DNA of 64,000 bases from Allohahella sp002354735 (GCF_047946665.1 NZ_CP172312.1:4588001-4652000), one strand, 5' to 3'. Counted from the first letter of the stretch, positions 29,101-38,800 are shown. Program-made: numbers and translations. Notes: generated by a model not told the origin, from the letters alone.

Positions 29101-31197
29101 GCGGTAGCGGGGCAGCGCAGTTTCCGAGCCAATGGCTGCCTCTTCACTCTCGAGCTGCTGCCAATTGAGATGGGGCGTCCACTTGTAGGCGTCATTCAAG
29201 GGGATGAGCAAGCCTGAGCGCAGCATGCTCAGTAGCGTCTTTGCAGCGTGGGGAACTGTTATTCGACTAATGGCAGCCAGCGACTCAAGATCAAACTCAT
29301 TCCCGATACAGGCGGCAAGACACAGGAGATGCTGGGCCTCTTGTGGAAAAGTTCGAAGTCGGTCCACCATCAGCTCGATGACATTGTCGGTGATTCCGGC
29401 CTGTGCAATCAGGTTAGTGTCCCAGGTCCATTGCATGGTGGCTTGTGAAAAACTCAGGAGCGACTGCTGGTACAGGCTGTGCAGAAACTGGTTGATGAAA
29501 AAAGGGTTGCCGAGAGTTTTCTCTAGCACGAGCTGTGCCAGCGGGCTGACCATCCCTCGTTGACATTGGAGCGCTTCCGCAAGCAGCGCCTCCACATCAG
29601 CACGCTCGAGCGGGCTCAGTGAGATGTTGATGACTGGTAGGTCGGCACTATGAAGCGCTCTGAACAATGCCGAAACAGGCGCCGAAGCGCTGACTTCGTT
29701 ATCGCGATAAGCCACCAGTATCTGCAGGTGACGAGTCGTGGGGTCTCGCATAAGCTGCTCGATCAGCTTCAGGGACGAAAGATCGGCCCACTGAAGGTCA
29801 TCCAGAAAGATCACGAGTGGATGATCGGTATCGCAGAATACTTTTACGAAGGCCTGGAAGGTGGCCGTAAATCGGTTGCGGTTTTCGGCGGCGGACAAGG
29901 CCGGTACAGCTTGTGGTGTGCCAATGATCCACGCCAGCTCTGGGATGACAGTCGTAATGAGGCCTGCGTTTGGACCCACCGCCTCCAGCAGGCGAGCTCT
30001 CCATTCCGCGATCTCCTCGTCACTCTTGGCAAGCAGCATCTGAATCAGCTCTCTAAAGGCCTGGACGAGCGAAGTGTATGGTGTGCCCTTGTCCAGCTGA
30101 TCAAATTTTCCCTCAATGAAAAAGCCATGCTGTGCCACGATGGGTTTCAGGAGCTCCCGGACCAGTGATGATTTACCAATGCCAGCCGGCCCCGTCACGC
30201 CCACCAGGCTCTTCTCGCCCTGCAGCATGGTCTCGAAAGCGCTCAACAGCGTGCTGAGGGCTGCTTCGCGGCCGTAGAGTTGTTGGGGTAGATGAAGGGT
30301 GTCAGCGATATCCTGAGTAGCGATGGCAAAATCATCGATCTCGCCCTTGGCTTGCAGCTGGTCATGGCAGGCCCGAAGATCACGACGCAAGCCTGAAAGG
30401 CTCGCGTAGCGGTCTTCGGCTGACTTGGCGAGCAGCTTGAGTACAATATCGGACAGCACAAGGGGTATGGCGGGATTGACTGTGTGAAGCGGTGCGGCAG
30501 TCCTGGCGATATGCCAGTGCACCCACTCCAGCGGATCATCGGAAGCCAACGGCAGTTGTCCGGTCAGCAGTTCATAGAACGTCATGCCGAGCGCGTAGAA
30601 GTCCGATCGATAATCAATCGCGCTGTTCATGCGCCCGGTCTGTTCCGGTGCAAGATAGGCCAACGTGCCAGCCAGTTGGGCCGGATTGCCAAGCTGGCTA
30701 GGTTCCTGCGTCAGTTCGGTAGAGAGACCGAAATCAATCAACTTCACCTGCTTCGTCGTGGAATTCCAGACGATGTTCGAAGGATTGATGTCCTTGTGAA
30801 TAAGCCCCTTTTGATGAACGGACCTCAAGGCATCAACGATCGATAGCGCGAGCGGTAGAAATTCCGCCAGGGGAACCCCGATGCCGGACCAGTGTCTATC
30901 CAATGACTCGCCGCCGAAATCCTCGAGCACCATGACCATAGTGTTCTCGTGGCGAAAAAGTTCTCTGGCACCAATCACGCCCGGACCTTGAAGGGCTTGA
31001 GTTTGCGCAAATTCATGCGCGAAGCGGGCCAGCTGTTCTGGCGTCGGAAAGTCTACATTCAGCTGTTTTAGAATGACGGGAGGGCTATCTTCGGGTGCGT
31101 CCTTGTAATACCCGCGATACACGACCGATTGAGGGCTGCGGTAGAGTTCGTCCGTGCCTATGATAGCCGCGGACTGAAACGAGACGACACTAGGCAT
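26134..31197 (-). CDS. Giant Ser/Thr kinase - AAA ATPase - GAF - diguanylate cyclase fusion
   Basis: A 1687-residue cytoplasmic signalling protein. A protein kinase domain (residues about 15-280) has VILKQL (catalytic Lys), HKDINPSNIVWN (catalytic loop, HKD for HRD) and IDFGLS. A PknK-like AAA/ATPase domain follows (Walker A GPAGIGKSSLV, Walker B LVIFLDDLQWAD), then a long helical repeat region (about 700-1280), a GAF domain (about 1310-1490), a coiled coil and a C-terminal GGDEF. The cyclase site is GGEEF with I-site RDLD five residues before it. Relatives usually end in a histidine kinase; a cyclase output is less usual. No frame breaks seen. Confidence 0.92.
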   Translation of the reverse strand: MPSVVSFQSAAIIGTDELYRSPQSVVYRGYYKDAPEDSPPVILKQLNVDFPTPEQLARFAHEFAQTQALQGPGVIGARELFRHENTMVMVLEDFGGESLDRHWSGIGVPLAEFLPLALSIVDALRSVHQKGLIHKDINPSNIVWNSTTKQVKLIDFGLSTELTQEPSQLGNPAQLAGTLAYLAPEQTGRMNSAIDYRSDFYALGMTFYELLTGQLPLASDDPLEWVHWHIARTAAPLHTVNPAIPLVLSDIVLKLLAKSAEDRYASLSGLRRDLRACHDQLQAKGEIDDFAIATQDIADTLHLPQQLYGREAALSTLLSAFETMLQGEKSLVGVTGPAGIGKSSLVRELLKPIVAQHGFFIEGKFDQLDKGTPYTSLVQAFRELIQMLLAKSDEEIAEWRARLLEAVGPNAGLITTVIPELAWIIGTPQAVPALSAAENRNRFTATFQAFVKVFCDTDHPLVIFLDDLQWADLSSLKLIEQLMRDPTTRHLQILVAYRDNEVSASAPVSALFRALHSADLPVINISLSPLERADVEALLAEALQCQRGMVSPLAQLVLEKTLGNPFFINQFLHSLYQQSLLSFSQATMQWTWDTNLIAQAGITDNVIELMVDRLRTFPQEAQHLLCLAACIGNEFDLESLAAISRITVPHAAKTLLSMLRSGLLIPLNDAYKWTPHLNWQQLESEEAAIGSETALPRYRFSHDRVQQAAYSLLPPASKADVHYQIGNALLQNPGYQDKTNTLFEVAKHFYLARTLFTTSKDLLRYADIQCQAGQRAKSSAAFGPAMRYYRRGLSRLPKNSWDAGYDLTLQLHTGFAEMAYMNGDYADMHVTIDSALNRTSEQLDQIPLFEIRILALIAQHQSAGAVAEAVDAVRRLGIELPDRPEQSDIERALGETMTLLASTSPQALADLPVMTDPQYLAAIRIMNRILSASYQAAPQLFPILVFVMVQLSYRHGNTQGSTSAYATYGLVKSGILGDYESGYEFGKLALTLVDQLSADDCKARTSYVFAAFLQHWKEPIADTQPVLRDTYQSGLATGDFEYAGWAAMMTGVHGFFAGEPLPAIEKMSREYWSVIDQLKQQTAHLHFSIFLQAISNLQNDGEHPTSLTGSYFDEHVSVPKLLEAGDRTGLFIVYFNRLVLSYLMGDHAGAARAAAEGEQYLDGVVSSAYIPQFHFYATLAILPQSRETAKLQDCIDKMTVWAEHSPVNYEHRLALLTAERARLSGDRSMSTIEIYQSAIDAARSRGFLQDEALGNELLAAFFAQHEQTEFAQLYLTRAYHLYRFWGAEAKLRQLRAQHHSLAGQQEVWHLKSMRGSMDISHAQPASTLDSMSVIKASQAISGEIQLESLLQKMMTLVIENAGAQRGYLLLANENETTGVCEWTIEAEAVMGEMVAVQLSRPIDFSTDQSLPTTILQYVARTREPVILGERIQRSRFSGDPYLQQAQPASVLCAPILSRSTILGMIYLENSLTRNAFTPEHMQTIQFLAAQTAISLENASLYSNLEARVEQRTRELNEANAKLTYIATTDSLTQAYSRHHFLELATQELHRTLRFNRPLVIMMIDIDHFKRINDTYGHAVGDKALLMVASIIRQGLRDLDIFGRLGGEEFAVLAPETTLEEGLQLAERIRALVEKTAIESPPHSFHLTISIGLSAALGPNATIVSLLQQADKGLYKAKRKSRNRVEIG

Positions 31198-31287
31198 GAG
31201 ACTCCGTTTCTAATTATTATAATGGTATATAGTTTAGACGCTCGCCGCCATTGTACCCCTGTGCAGGCGTCTTTTCTTGGGGGAGCG

Positions 31288-31695
31288 ATGACAGTAAGAC
31301 TTTTGCGACCCGGCCGCCCGTTGCCCGAAGACGTCAAGACAACGCTCTCTCCGTACATTGCGGAGATCGACCTGCAAAGGGCCCGAACACACATCGGCAT
31401 CCCCTGGTATGTCTATGGCAAGCCCTGCGCCTTCACCTTCGGACATCATATCTACTTCGCGCCTGGTCGGTATGATCCAGAGTCACCCGACGGAATCGCC
31501 CTGATCGCTCACGAACTGAAGCACGTGCAACAGTTCAGAGAGGACGGTCGAGCGGGCATGTCGGTGAACTACCTTTACCAGTATGCGAAAGGCAGGATGC
31601 GGCGGAAGGGGCATTACGCCGCATATCTCGATATTGCCTACGAAGAAGCTGCCAGATCCTTACAGGCCCGCGTGGCGGCTGATCTGATCAGTTAG
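31288..31695 (+). CDS. Small HExxH metalloprotein, DUF4157 (eCIS core)-like
   Basis: A 135-residue protein from ATG 31288, after GGGGGAG. It carries HELKHVQQF, a gluzincin-type HExxH site, within the typical context HHIYFAPGRYDPESP then IALIAHELKHVQQF of DUF4157 domains. Those domains are found near extracellular contractile injection systems and in polymorphic toxins as processing peptidases, but no injection genes occur here. The remainder after the motif is basic (YAKGRMRRKGHY). A diverged fragment of the same gene lies at 32354-32406. Confidence 0.7.
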   Translation: MTVRLLRPGRPLPEDVKTTLSPYIAEIDLQRARTHIGIPWYVYGKPCAFTFGHHIYFAPGRYDPESPDGIALIAHELKHVQQFREDGRAGMSVNYLYQYAKGRMRRKGHYAAYLDIAYEEAARSLQARVAADLIS

Positions 31696-31762
31696 AGAGA
31701 TTGCCAGGTCAAACACAGACCTGCCATGCTAACACTAACGCGCTGTTCAAGAGGATGTCATC

Positions 31763-32350
31763 ATGTTCGCCAGAGAAGAAGATATGGAGGTGCTGAGGAA
31801 ACATGGTATCACCAGTATTCAGCATCTAGCTTCAATTGCGGCCGATCTCCTCCGGAATTCCGGTGGCAACAGAGCTTCCCACCCCTCTGCAGGTCTGAGC
31901 CAAGAGGACAGGGCATTTTTTAGACGTGTCGGCGCGCATGGTGTTGATGGCGTAGATAAGGACGCCGTTGATAAGTTGAACCGCGATATGGCCACCGAGT
32001 ATGCCATCCTGATCGAGAGCGCATTGACAAGTGATCAGGTGGCCAGAAAACTGGGGGTCTCTACCTCCCGTGTGCGCCAGCGCATCCTCAATAGCACCTT
32101 GTATTCGATCAAGTATGGTCCACGTAGGTTGTTTCCTCTCTGGCAGTTCAGCGAGGGGCGTGCGGTTCGGCATCTTGAAGACGTGCTGCCATTGCTCGAC
32201 AAGAGTGTTCATCCGCTCACGGCGCAAGAATTCTTCACTTCACCACATTCTGATCTGGAAGGCCCCCGGGGCGAACTCTGCTCCCCAATCCAGTGGCTGG
32301 AAATGGGCCATGACGTGGAGAAACTGAAGCATATCGTCCGGTTTCTGTAG
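31763..32350 (+). CDS. HTH antitoxin-like protein of the RES-partner type, toxin absent
   Basis: A 195-residue protein with a central helix-turn-helix (LTSDQVARKLGVSTSRVRQRI) followed by LYSIKYGPRRLFPLWQF and a C-terminal segment FFTSPHSDL, SPIQWLEMGHDVEKL. This order is what I know from DNA-binding partners encoded next to RES-domain toxins. Here the next DNA holds only gene fragments, so the toxin is missing. ATG at 31763. It may still act as a DNA-binding regulator. Confidence 0.65.
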   Translation: MFAREEDMEVLRKHGITSIQHLASIAADLLRNSGGNRASHPSAGLSQEDRAFFRRVGAHGVDGVDKDAVDKLNRDMATEYAILIESALTSDQVARKLGVSTSRVRQRILNSTLYSIKYGPRRLFPLWQFSEGRAVRHLEDVLPLLDKSVHPLTAQEFFTSPHSDLEGPRGELCSPIQWLEMGHDVEKLKHIVRFL

Positions 32351-32353
32351 TGG

Positions 32354-32406
32354 CGCGCCCTCAACTTTGGTCATCACATCTACTTTGCGTCGCGCCGATA
32401 TCACCC
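32354..32406 (+). pseudogene. Fragment of the DUF4157-like gene at 31288-31695
   Basis: This strip codes for LNFGHHIYFASRRYHPD and aligns with FTFGHHIYFAPGRYDPE encoded at about 31434-31485. It begins directly after the stop of the antitoxin-like gene and ends inside the 3' part of the truncated hicB on the other strand, so its arrival probably truncated hicB. Confidence 0.6.
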
Positions 32407-32570
32407 AGATACTCATTTACAGACGCCTTGAACTCCCTTTCTAGAGAAGTGGCGTCGACAGCTTCATAGTTCACCAGATCGCGGATGAACATAAGCTTGC
32501 CAAATAAGCAGTGATCTTCCTGGCTATATTCCACAGAGCCAAAATAGCCTTTGTATTTCATGTAACTCAT
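32361..32570 (-). pseudogene. hicB: HicB antitoxin remnant
   Basis: From ATG 32570: MSYMKYKGYFGSVEYSQEDH, then LFGKLMFIRDLVNYEA and FKASVNEYL. This is the partial RNase-H-like fold of HicB, which binds the HicA mRNA interferase. Homology stops near 32410, where a fragment of another gene begins; the normal C-terminal DNA-binding part is missing and the tail DIGATQSRCDDQS is foreign. No HicA is present upstream. Confidence 0.75.
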
Positions 32571-32571
32571 A

Positions 32572-32885
32572 TCAAGCCCTCTCGGTGTGCGCGTTCGCCG
32601 GGTACATCCGGACCTCGAGCCAACCAGCTGCGTGACCTTGCCGGACCTGCACCTCCGCACGGGGCGGTCGATATACTCGATGTGAAAACCCGGCACTCGC
32701 TCGTCGAACTCGAAGACGATCCGGTCGAAGCCGGTGTGAGCGGCGGTACGGACAGCGACGAGGGTCGTGGCAGGCGCGTTAGGCAGCGGCCGGTCGATGA
32801 TGCCAGCCGTCCATTCTGACGTGTAGGCGGCATCCTGTTCGGCGGTGGGCCGCGGCAGGTAACTATGCGTATTCAGGTCGGGCAT
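32572..32885 (-). pseudogene. AMIN-like domain protein, truncated and frameshifted
   Basis: From ATG 32885: TAAHTGFDRIVFEFDERVPG then YIDRPVRRC, typical of exported AMIN-like domain proteins. Near 32625 the frame shifts: the expected end WLEVRMYPANAHTERA is found in a second frame and stops at 32572, two bases before the hicB remnant starts. The signal peptide is missing at the 5' end. Read in a single frame, AMIN-like and HicB pieces form a false 185-residue chimera. Confidence 0.65.
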
Positions 32886-32902
32886 GGCACATCGCATGCG
32901 AA

Positions 32903-34768
32903 TCAGCCGCCGTAACACGCCAGCACCGCCAGGGGATTATCTTTTTTCATGGCCTGAAATTTTTTGAAAAAGTCCTTGTCGACCCGTTTCTCGCGGGATG
33001 TGGCCTTGCTGTCCCTGTAACGCGTCAGTTTGCCTGGGCCTGCGTTGTAGGCGCTATAGCTGGCTCGTGCGAGGTTCTCAGGATTTTTGGTGATCGTGTG
33101 TTCACCTTTGCGAATGGCGATGTCCTTCAGATAGTGCATCAGGATTTCCGAGCCGGCCATCGCGTTATAGACGAGATCGTATTTCAGAGCGGTCACATCG
33201 TAGAAACCGCGCCACACTCTGGGGTTCACCTGCATGATGCCCACCGATCCAGAAGGGGAGGTGAGAGGAAGACGCTTGCCACCCTTGTCGACGAACTGGC
33301 GCCAGCAGCTCTCCTGCCAGGCCGTGGCGAGCATCGCATGACGGAACATCGGATGATAGCTTTGATCGAGCGGCTTCTTTACCAGCGTTGCATTGGCGGC
33401 ATGATTGAGTGCCTTATGTGCGAGCGGTAGATATTCAGGCATATCCTTGTGCTTGGGAATCCAGATATTGAGACGCTTTGTGAGCTCTGGATCGAAAGCG
33501 GCAGGCACGTCGGCGGCGTAGGCTGGCGAGAAAAGCCAGTTCAGGAAATTGAGTTCGATTGGGGCGTCGGGAAGCGGCGGCGGCTCGCCAAAGTTGAAAG
33601 ACTTGCGCAGCTCCGGGTCTACATCCTCGCCGGAATCTAACGGATCGAGCTGATCTGTAGGTGCCACCATCCGCGCCAGTCGGCGAAGGCCATCGAGTGA
33701 GACTTCAATGTTGGTGGACGCCTCGAGCTCGTCCAGTGCTTTCAAGGCATCACCCGCCGCAATGAAGCTCAGGTAGTGCAGGCTTGCTGCCGAATTCGTC
33801 TGCTCCAGATCGATTCTTTGAACGATGGGTCCGAGCCGTTGCCAGGTGTGCAGGAAGATGCCTCGCACCGGGTCGCTATGGCTTGAGTCGCCTTGCTCGG
33901 TCTCAACAAGCGCCTCGTTCAGGCGATAACGCGCATCGAGCAGGAGGTCCAGTAGTTCGTCCTGAAGCTCAGGTGAGCCGGCCTGGGCGGCCAGATTCTT
34001 TGTGACATAGGTAAAGAAGCCATCCCAGGCGTCGAGCTGCTGGTGCCATTGCGCCAGCTCCTCGGCAGTCAGCGCCGCAACCGGTGCCTCGGGAGCGTCC
34101 GGGAGGCTGTCTGGCAACGCCACATCGGCCATCAGCATGGCCTTCACTGCATCGTCGCCAGCAGTGACTTCGCTGAGGCGAAGAGATTCAATCAGCGCCA
34201 ATGCGGACTGGGCCGACTGCGGCCGGGTAAGCAGGCTAAGAAACTGTTTCAGGTCCTGGAAGGGCCGGTTGAGGTCGACGCGGAGATTTTCGAGGCGAGG
34301 GTGAACCTGATTCTTGATGATGGTCCAGAGCTGGTTCGGCATATTTTCGGCTTGGCCATCATCATTCAGAAGTTGCGTGTCGACGATGCGCGCCTCGATT
34401 CGATTCTGTCCTTCGGGTAGCACTAATTCATGGATTGTCTCCAAACGGCCGCTCCAGCTCAATACGCTGATGCAGCTTCCGCCCAGTGCCGCACCTACTT
34501 GCGTGCGTCCTTTCGAGATGACCCGAAGCCGACCCTCGAATCCATCCACCACAGGGTCAGTCAGTGTCAGATAGTTACAATTAGTGCCATCGCTCCACGG
34601 CCGCAGGGAATTGTCCGTGCCAGTGAATACCTGCTGGATAAGCAGCTGTTGAATATGCCGATAATCAACATTGATAGGCACCGTGACCGAGCGCACTTCG
34701 GCAAAGAGCGGCGCGCTGAAGCACAGCAGTGCAGCAAGAAGGGTCAGTGTCCGGATGGTCGGTAGCAT
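32903..34768 (-). CDS. Periplasmic lytic transglycosylase (SLT domain)
   Basis: A 621-residue protein from ATG 34768 (MLPTIRTLTLLAALLCFSA signal peptide). The first 430 residues are helical and not a known family to me. The C-terminal 180 residues form an SLT lysozyme-like domain: catalytic Glu in ATAWQESCWRQF, SPSGSVGIMQVNPRVW, and ASYSAYNAGPGKLTRY. It should cleave peptidoglycan with formation of anhydro-muropeptides. A degenerate copy of its N-terminal region (34438-34640) lies at 55822-56032. Confidence 0.88.
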   Translation of the reverse strand: MLPTIRTLTLLAALLCFSAPLFAEVRSVTVPINVDYRHIQQLLIQQVFTGTDNSLRPWSDGTNCNYLTLTDPVVDGFEGRLRVISKGRTQVGAALGGSCISVLSWSGRLETIHELVLPEGQNRIEARIVDTQLLNDDGQAENMPNQLWTIIKNQVHPRLENLRVDLNRPFQDLKQFLSLLTRPQSAQSALALIESLRLSEVTAGDDAVKAMLMADVALPDSLPDAPEAPVAALTAEELAQWHQQLDAWDGFFTYVTKNLAAQAGSPELQDELLDLLLDARYRLNEALVETEQGDSSHSDPVRGIFLHTWQRLGPIVQRIDLEQTNSAASLHYLSFIAAGDALKALDELEASTNIEVSLDGLRRLARMVAPTDQLDPLDSGEDVDPELRKSFNFGEPPPLPDAPIELNFLNWLFSPAYAADVPAAFDPELTKRLNIWIPKHKDMPEYLPLAHKALNHAANATLVKKPLDQSYHPMFRHAMLATAWQESCWRQFVDKGGKRLPLTSPSGSVGIMQVNPRVWRGFYDVTALKYDLVYNAMAGSEILMHYLKDIAIRKGEHTITKNPENLARASYSAYNAGPGKLTRYRDSKATSREKRVDKDFFKKFQAMKKDNPLAVLACYGG

Positions 34769-34950
34769 TGCGAATCCAGTTGGAGGGATAGGTAAGAGCA
34801 TAGCAAAGCTCTGAACTTCCCACCTTAGGTAGACTGAGAGAGGCACTTGTAAACAATTGTCAAAACTTCACTGTACCGATCCTGGTGGCGTTTCTGCTGC
34901 GCACTTTTCAGATACAGTAGCGGCCTTTTACGGGAGATGGGTAAACCTTC

Positions 34951-35446
34951 ATGAAAAAACTACTGCGGGGATTTGTGTTTGTACTGTTGGCCCTTGCGGT
35001 CAGCGGTTGCGTTCGCTGTGGTGGAAGATGACTCAGTGCGTCAGTTCGCCAGCGATGAACTTGTTGCTATTCTGCGGGCGAAAGGCCTCGATGTTGAAGA
35101 GATTTCCGGTCCTGGTGAAATCCCCAGCTTTGATCTCGTGTTCAAAATTGTGCCCCGAGAATCGGGAAGACTCGTCCATTCCTCAGGGTATGGAGTGTGG
35201 GAAAAGTCGATGGCCGGCGTAGCTTTGTCCACTTACACCCATGCAACGCTGGGGCTAGAGCCGTTCGTTAAAGGGAAGGAATTCTATTGCTATTGTGCCG
35301 GAGAGAGTATCACCCGTCTTGAGGTGGCTGACTTACCTGCCACCTGGGATCAGCTCGATGAAGCCTCGCAGGCCAAGGCCAGCGCTGCAATCAAAAACGA
35401 TATCAAGGCCGCCTTGCTACTTGCTCTGGAACGGGCCCCGATTTAG
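34951..35446 (+). pseudogene. Lipoprotein gene, frameshifted just after the lipobox
   Basis: ATG 34951 opens MKKLLRGFVFVLLALAVSGC, a good lipoprotein signal, but that frame ends at CVRCGGR. A one-base shift near 35008 gives FAVVEDDSVRQFASDELVAI and a clean frame to the stop at 35446 (residues such as YGVWEKSMAGVALSTY). An inactivating indel is the simplest reading; a sequencing error is possible. The mature part is about 145 residues and resembles small lipoproteins of unknown role. Confidence 0.55.
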
Positions 35447-35587
35447 AAGCCAGCCCCCCATGTATGTACGCTATATGCCGGAGAGGTGAGAACATAGCAA
35501 AGCTGCAGAGCATTTGACCTCAAACTGGCCTGGCTACCAGCACCTTCGTGTACGATCAGGAATCGTTCTGTGGTGCGGTAAGAAGAA

Positions 35588-35715
35588 AAGCAACTCATAC
35601 GGTTACTTCATGCGAGCCCTTCTAGCTGCAACCCAGCGCCGACGAAAAGCTCTTGGTTCCGCCAGGCGGATATGTATCTACGGGTGGGTATATCTCGACA
35701 GCGTTGTCTTCCTTA
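35588..35715 (+). pseudogene. 5' fragment of the HTH gene at 52867-53178, with part of its operator
   Basis: The bases from AAAGCAACTCATACGG through MRALLAATQRRRKALG and ATGTATCTACGGGTG match 52843-52975 with about one mismatch in ten and small indels that break the frame. The copy includes the ribosome-binding region and one operator half-site. The rest of the 35447-35806 gap holds a terminator and nothing else I recognise. Confidence 0.75.
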
Positions 35716-35766
35716 TAGCGAGGCCGGATGGCGTGTTAACAGGCGCTCCTCTCTGACGGATCATGG

Positions 35767-35797
35767 AAAAGGTCAGCCGACGGTCCGCCAGCTGACC
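35767..35797 (-). terminator. Rho-independent terminator of the Asp-box/Ig gene
   Basis: On the minus strand, GGTCAGC-(13 bases)-GCTGACC is followed by TTTTCC. It begins ten bases after the stop codon at 35807. Confidence 0.6.
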
Positions 35798-35806
35798 TGC
35801 TTACGC

Positions 35807-38800
35807 TCAGGGGTAACTGCAGGCGATGACGATGTCATCGACGTAATTAGGTTCAGCGTCGACTGCCGGCATAGTCCCTGTGCCGCCGCTCGACACAGAG
35901 CATACGCCGCCTGATTCCGGAGGGCCTCCGTAAGTGACAGTGATGCTGTAGCTGTCTCCAGGAGCGAGGCCGTTCGGCAGTGTGAACGCGCCGTTTCCGG
36001 CAGAGTCGAGGAAGCCGCCGTTACCGACGGAGTCTTCAATCATGACAATATCACCGTCCAACAAGCCAGAGACGCTGCCACCTAAAGCACCCGCAGGCTT
36101 GGCTTCGTTGGTCGCAGAGCAGGCGATGCTGATGTTCGTAACCGCCTCTGCCTGAATGGTGCCCGACCCGTTAACCACAGGACCACAAGTCACCCCAGCC
36201 GATGTAGACTGAACCGTCACTGTGTAAGCCGTACCCGGTTGAAGGTAATAGCTCTGGAACGTAGGCGAAGCAGCCGCAATGGACTTGCCCTGATCTCCGC
36301 TGCTGAGACTCAAATAGAGCTCTATCGATGTGCCTTCGGGCAGGCCGGATACTGCGCCGCTAATAACAGCGCCGGTACACACGATATCGGCTGTCACTCG
36401 TGGGAACTCTGGCCCACCGTTTGTGGGACTGAAGACACAGGCTAACCCGTTCGGTGCGCCCGTGACGCTTAAGCTGTAATTTCCTGAAAATGAGGCATCA
36501 AAAGTGTAGTTGCCATTCGCGTTCACTGTTTCGAAGAAGGCACCTGCCAGACTATCAGTATTGACGATCGTAATTTGTTCTCCGGTCGGCAGCCCGCTCA
36601 CGCTACCCTCGATACGGTAACCTGCAGAAGGGTCTGCGCCACATTCGATATCCACCGACACGCCAGACAATTCGGCAGCACCACTTATACTGCTGAGTGT
36701 GCAGAGAAAACCCTCCGGAAGATTCGACATTGAAAGGTTGTAGTCGCCCGTGAAAAGGCTGGTGAACTCGAACACGCCGTTTGTCACGCTCATGCTCACG
36801 GGTGTCAGCCGATCACTGTCACGATTATTGAGCAAAAGACTTCCGCCTTCTGGCAAGCCAGAAACTGAACCGCTGATGGCATACGTCGGCAGCGTATTGC
36901 AGATTACCGAAATATCCGAGATCTTCGATGACTCGTAGCTGGTTGGAATCGTGCCAGTGCCATTTTGTACCGCACAGTCAAGCCTTGATGGCACGGTGCT
37001 GGCTACAACCACGTCGTATGGCGTGTCGGCGGCGTACGACTCGGGAAAGCTAAACTGCCCGTTTGTCCTGATCACGATACTTTCTTCAAAGTTGGTTAGT
37101 ACGAGTGACTGCTCCAGGCCCAACCCGGAAACCGATCCGCCAATAGTCATATTCAGTGCGACCGGAATGGTGCAGGTAATGTTGACGTCGTCGATGCTGT
37201 TGCCATCACTGGCAGTCGTTCCCGATGCATTGGCAAGCTCACAATGCTCTAGCAGAACAGGGTCGTCGCTGCTGAGCTTGACGTTGTAAGGTGCGGCTGC
37301 CTTTACACTGCGAGAGAACTTATAGACGTTGTTTGACGCCAGGCTAATAGTTTCGGTTGTCTTGCCAAGAGCTGACAGGGAAGCAAATTCTGTATTCAGA
37401 ACCAGCGATAGCGCTGAGCCAGCAGGAAGACCTGTCACGGTTCCTCCAATCCGGCCGGTCGGAGCTGGGTTAGCAAGAGTCTGCGCGTCTTTCCCACAAG
37501 CGTTGGTCTCGCAAAGTTTTTCTTTCAGTGCGGGCGCGATCTTTTCAGCAGCTTGGTCAATATGCTTCTTTGCCTCAGCTTCAGTAACTACCGGTTTTTC
37601 GGTACCGCCATTCACAGCCTTATCAGCGTTCTGTACGCTCGTAGTGAATTGCTGTTCCGTTCCGGCGAGTTCCACTTTCGTGTTTTTATCGTGGGCTTCC
37701 ATCGGTATCTTGATACGCTTATCGATACCCTCTCCATCTTTCGAATTATTTATGCCTAGCGTTTGGAGGTATCGGGCGATCCGCATAGCTTTTGGCACCG
37801 TTTCGTCGCCATCCTCCATCTGCAGAACGTGAACAATGCTGGCGCATTTCAGAGTGTGCAGCGCCTGGTTGCCAATCATGAAAGTGACATCGCTATTAGC
37901 GGCACAATTGAAGCCGCCGTTGGCATCGGTGTACTCAGTGAGGCCCGTACGCGTGATTTTGATGGCTTTGCTGCGCCCGTTGTCGTACTTAGGCGCCGTT
38001 AGAACTGTCGTGCCGTCAGCGGACATGCCTAAGGTACTGGCTTGCCCACCCGTGTTGATCTTGCGCCAGAACTGCCCGCCATCTTCCGACACCAGCTGTG
38101 TATCGTATCCAGTGCCTTTCAACATTTTACTTCCGTCTGCCGACATGGCGATAATCTTGTTCGCACCGGAAATTTTTAACCGGTTCGAAGGCGGGCGAGC
38201 GTCATATAAGGAATATATATAATCGGTAATTCGGTGTGTGCCTTCGGTGACGCTCCAGGTGTCGCCACCATCTGTAGAAAGGTGCACAGCGTTTGCGCCT
38301 GCGGCGAGGATCGTCAACCCATTCTGGGACATTTCGACGGAGTAAACATGGTCATCGCGATCGAGAAATAGCCAGGTTTTTCCTCCATCAACGGAGCGAT
38401 AAATACCTTTGTAGCTTGATCCTGCCATTGCCAGAACTATGACCTGTCCGTCTTTGGAACTGGCGACGTCATGGCTTGCAAACTGTTCAACTGGTCTGTT
38501 CACGGGGGTCCAGGTCAGACCTTCATCCGTTGAAATTTCAAGACAGCCTGTGAGGTCGGCGAATGAAGAGTCTAATGCCGTCGAGCCCACCGCAAGCAGT
38601 GTGGTGTCATTGACGCTGATTAATGCAGAGGTAGAGCTGCATGGCAGGAAGGTGTTTTCGACAGCCCAGGTTTCCCCCCCATCCCTCGAAATAAACGCGC
38701 GCTTGCTAAACAGGTGAGCCTCGTAGCCGATGAGAAGTCTCCCATTCGGTGATACCAGAAGGCCTGAAATCTCCAGTAGCCGGTTCGCCGGCCCAGCAAC

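Noticed and set aside
32361..32918. A 185-residue single protein
   Set aside because: Its two halves belong to unrelated families (AMIN-like and HicB), and the true end of the first is found in another frame; it is a chimeric reading of two broken genes.
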